Assembly (NCBI GenBank): GCA_026413225.1 | Contig: CM048553.1 | Coordinates: 139,570,690-139,634,689, forward strand | Reading direction: 5' to 3' | Source of the DNA: Otis tarda | Taxonomy: Eukaryota > Chordata > Aves > Otidiformes > Otididae | DNA length: 64,000 bases | In this document: positions 61,931 through 64,000 of the stretch, piece by piece | Layout of the letters: the number at the start of each line of letters is the position of its first letter | Numbering within the stretch: position 1 is the stretch's first letter | Notes under the pieces: generated by a model | Told to the model about the DNA's origin: nothing | Database searches by the model: none | What the model saw: the letters and a program-made list of their open reading frames with translations, nothing else | Program-made: the position numbers and the translations under genes

Positions 61931-64000
61931 CCCTCAGAGCCATTTGGACAGATCACCTTGTGATGAGCTTCAGATTTAGGCAAACCCGCTGGCTTTCACT
62001 GATAAAGGCAGCGGGCCCCAAGCAAACAGATTTCTGCCAGACTTGACTGTGCGATATGGGGCTGGATACAGAGGGCTTAGTTTCTCTATCAGGAAGAGAA
62101 GGGAAGCACAGAAGTGGAGTGCGGCTTTTAGTCTTTCTGATCGACAGATAAGAGCCTCACAAAGCCTGGTCAAGGTTATTCACCTCACATTATGAAAAAA
62201 CAAAGAACATCTTCAGATTCAGAGACAATTGGTCCCAAGGATAACGTTAAAGCAAGTAGTGACTAGAAGAAAGTCCTGTTATTAAACTGCAGTGGGCCAA
62301 ATGCTGTAGGAGTCGTATATTAGGCGTTCAGATGCTTTCACCTTTCCATGGCTACGCATGGTTCACTCAAACCAGATTGTGGAATGTTAATTTGTGCCTC
62401 ATCAATACTAATGGACCAGGAATTATGACATGTTTTATGTTATCATTCATTTAAAACAGATAGTTTAGATTTCAGCCACAAGCTAAAGTTTATATATATT
62501 ATATTTATTACAAACAACAGCGAACACTTAAGAGCCATTATTTTAAATCTAAATGACATTGTGTTTAGTATCCATTTCCTCCAACTCTGAAATGTGCAGC
62601 CTATGGAGTCTGTCATCTTTCCCTGGAGTTCTCCTGGATGCGAAGTGACAACTCCTCACAAGTTACCAGAAACAGGAGAAAATGTGGAGCCCTGCTCCAA
62701 CGAGCTGTTTCACATTACAAGAATTTACAATGAACATCTGACAGAATGAAAGCAATGGAGCTTGAGAGGGGAATATCATGCAGTAAATCGCTAGCTATTA
62801 TCAGCGTTGACAAAACAGAGTGGGGAGGACGGTATTTAAACAGAAAACATAGGATAAAAGACATTGAATCGGTGAGTGAGCCCCGCGTGTATCAAAACTG
62901 AATGTTTGCTTCCGAAAATCTTGCCAATGTCCATTTTATAGACAATATTGCATCTGGAGACACAGCTTGTGCAAGAAGCAGTAGATGGCTGTGGCAGCAC
63001 AGGGAAGGGGCTGTGGTTCCTCCTCTGCTCCCACCAACATCCATGGCTAATCTCCAGGTCAGCCCGTACGGCCAGCAAGTGCTGCTGCTTCCCTAGCCTC
63101 TCTTGTACCACGGCTGAGCACAGGCCAGCATGGAGGACATCAAAACATCATGTCCCCCATGAAGGCAGGGAACCATGTTTGCAGCCCTGACACTGCCACA
63201 CCAGCCAGGGCCGACTATCGGCCTCCATGAGTGAAGGCGTGAAATGGGACATCATGTCAAGAAGACCTGGCTAAAAGCTTCCAGCTCACCTGCTCCTCTT
63301 CCCTCCTTGCCAAAACCCAGCCAGACTGCCTTCCACAGCCAACACTCTCTCCTCAAGGACCACAGGTTCTTGGTTTAATGACTTTTTTGAAGGAAGGCAG
63401 TAGTGGGTTGTCCCTGCCAACGTGGTGGAGCTGTTGTGCTAGGCAAGTCGAAGCAGTCCTTGCCCCATCGGTCTTCACAATGTGAAGAAGTGTAAATGAA
63501 CTGCAATACAATAGGTCTCAGTATGCCGCTTCAAGTGGAAATAAAGCAAGCAATTTAGAGAGTTTTCAGGTGCTTCATATTTTCATTTTCAGCTTTCTAC
63601 ACAAATAAAAAGGCTTAAACTATTATTCAGTCTCCACTCGGAGTATAATTTTGACATTCGGAAATCTGATTTTGTGATCAGAAACACATGTAGAATAGCA
63701 TTTAGAAGTCAGCAAAGACTCCAAGCATGATTTTATTGGGAGCTTGGGTATGCCCTTCAGAGTAATTGGGACGTGGAATGTGGAAGTAGTTTTTACAGGA
63801 AAATAGGGATAAGGCCTCCTGTAGCCAGCCTCAGGCAACGAAGTAAGTAAAATATCAAGAAGAATTCACATTCAACTTGATAATAAGGTTTCTGAGCATG
63901 TTAATTAAATGAAGTCTCAGGTCCCCAGCCCTGTTGTTTTAAACATTTTAAGACATTAACATTGCACAATAGAAACGTAATTTCCCATCCCTCCAGATGC

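Larger units (their letters stand above)
58316..64000. other. Gene-free AT-rich DNA with simple repeats
   Basis: No gene is recognised. A 155-codon plus-strand frame beginning at 58.17 kb reads antisense through the L3 relic and on into unique DNA, so it is not a gene. The 59.67-59.95 and 62.34-62.58 kb parts are unique AT-rich DNA with homeodomain-like cores. Simple repeats at 61.15 and 61.91 kb are listed. Confidence 0.65.

Noticed and set aside
1-64000. Search for a defence island, operon, CRISPR array, provirus or other compact gene system
   Set aside because: The sequence is vertebrate nuclear DNA. There is no gene clustering, no ribosome-binding-site pattern, no direct-repeat spacer array and no LTR pair.

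Overview
The window looks like bird nuclear DNA, mostly non-coding. The strongest sign is a set of CR1 (chicken repeat 1) non-LTR retrotransposon copies ending in the typical avian octamer-like 3' repeat (ATTCTATG units; on the other strand ATCATAGA). Other signs are the low overall repeat load, the AT-rich single-copy DNA and the lack of mammalian Alu or L1. I cannot name the species from sequence alone.

Layout. 1-6.0 kb: single-copy DNA with no recognisable gene. 6.05-7.9 kb: young CR1 on the minus strand (copy A), carrying a 577-codon open C-terminal piece of ORF2. 7.9-16.25 kb: single-copy DNA with a TA/TG microsatellite (11.3-11.5 kb), a MIR-like SINE relic and a GC-rich patch at 15.1-15.2 kb. 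16.25-17.03 kb: older plus-strand CR1 (copy C). 20.73 kb: isolated CR1 3' tail. 20.8-35.8 kb: 15 kb of gene-free DNA with a perfect palindromic steroid-receptor-type site at 21.96 kb and an overlapping CRE/Maf/E-box cluster at 24.17 kb. 35.83-37.03 kb: second young CR1 (copy B, plus strand), nearly identical to copy A but inverted. 37-45 kb: single-copy DNA with a possible tRNA-derived SINE relic. 45.0-45.9 kb: decayed CR1 (copy D). 49.6-51.4 kb: on the minus strand, good splice sites and open frames suggest a spliced transcript of unknown coding status. 53.05-53.64 kb: CR1 lacking its 3' end (copy E). 57.87-58.32 kb: very old CR1/L3-type relic on the minus strand. 58.3-64 kb: single-copy AT-rich DNA.

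I found no confident host protein-coding exon. Long open frames outside the CR1 copies (up to about 177 codons) are about what chance gives in 64 kb read in six frames. The only certain coding heritage is CR1 ORF2 (reverse transcriptase plus C-terminal region). No copy is complete, because all are 5'-truncated. The window reads as an intergenic gene desert or a large intron. I saw no CRISPR array, bacterial operon, retroviral provirus, rRNA gene or intact tRNA gene.
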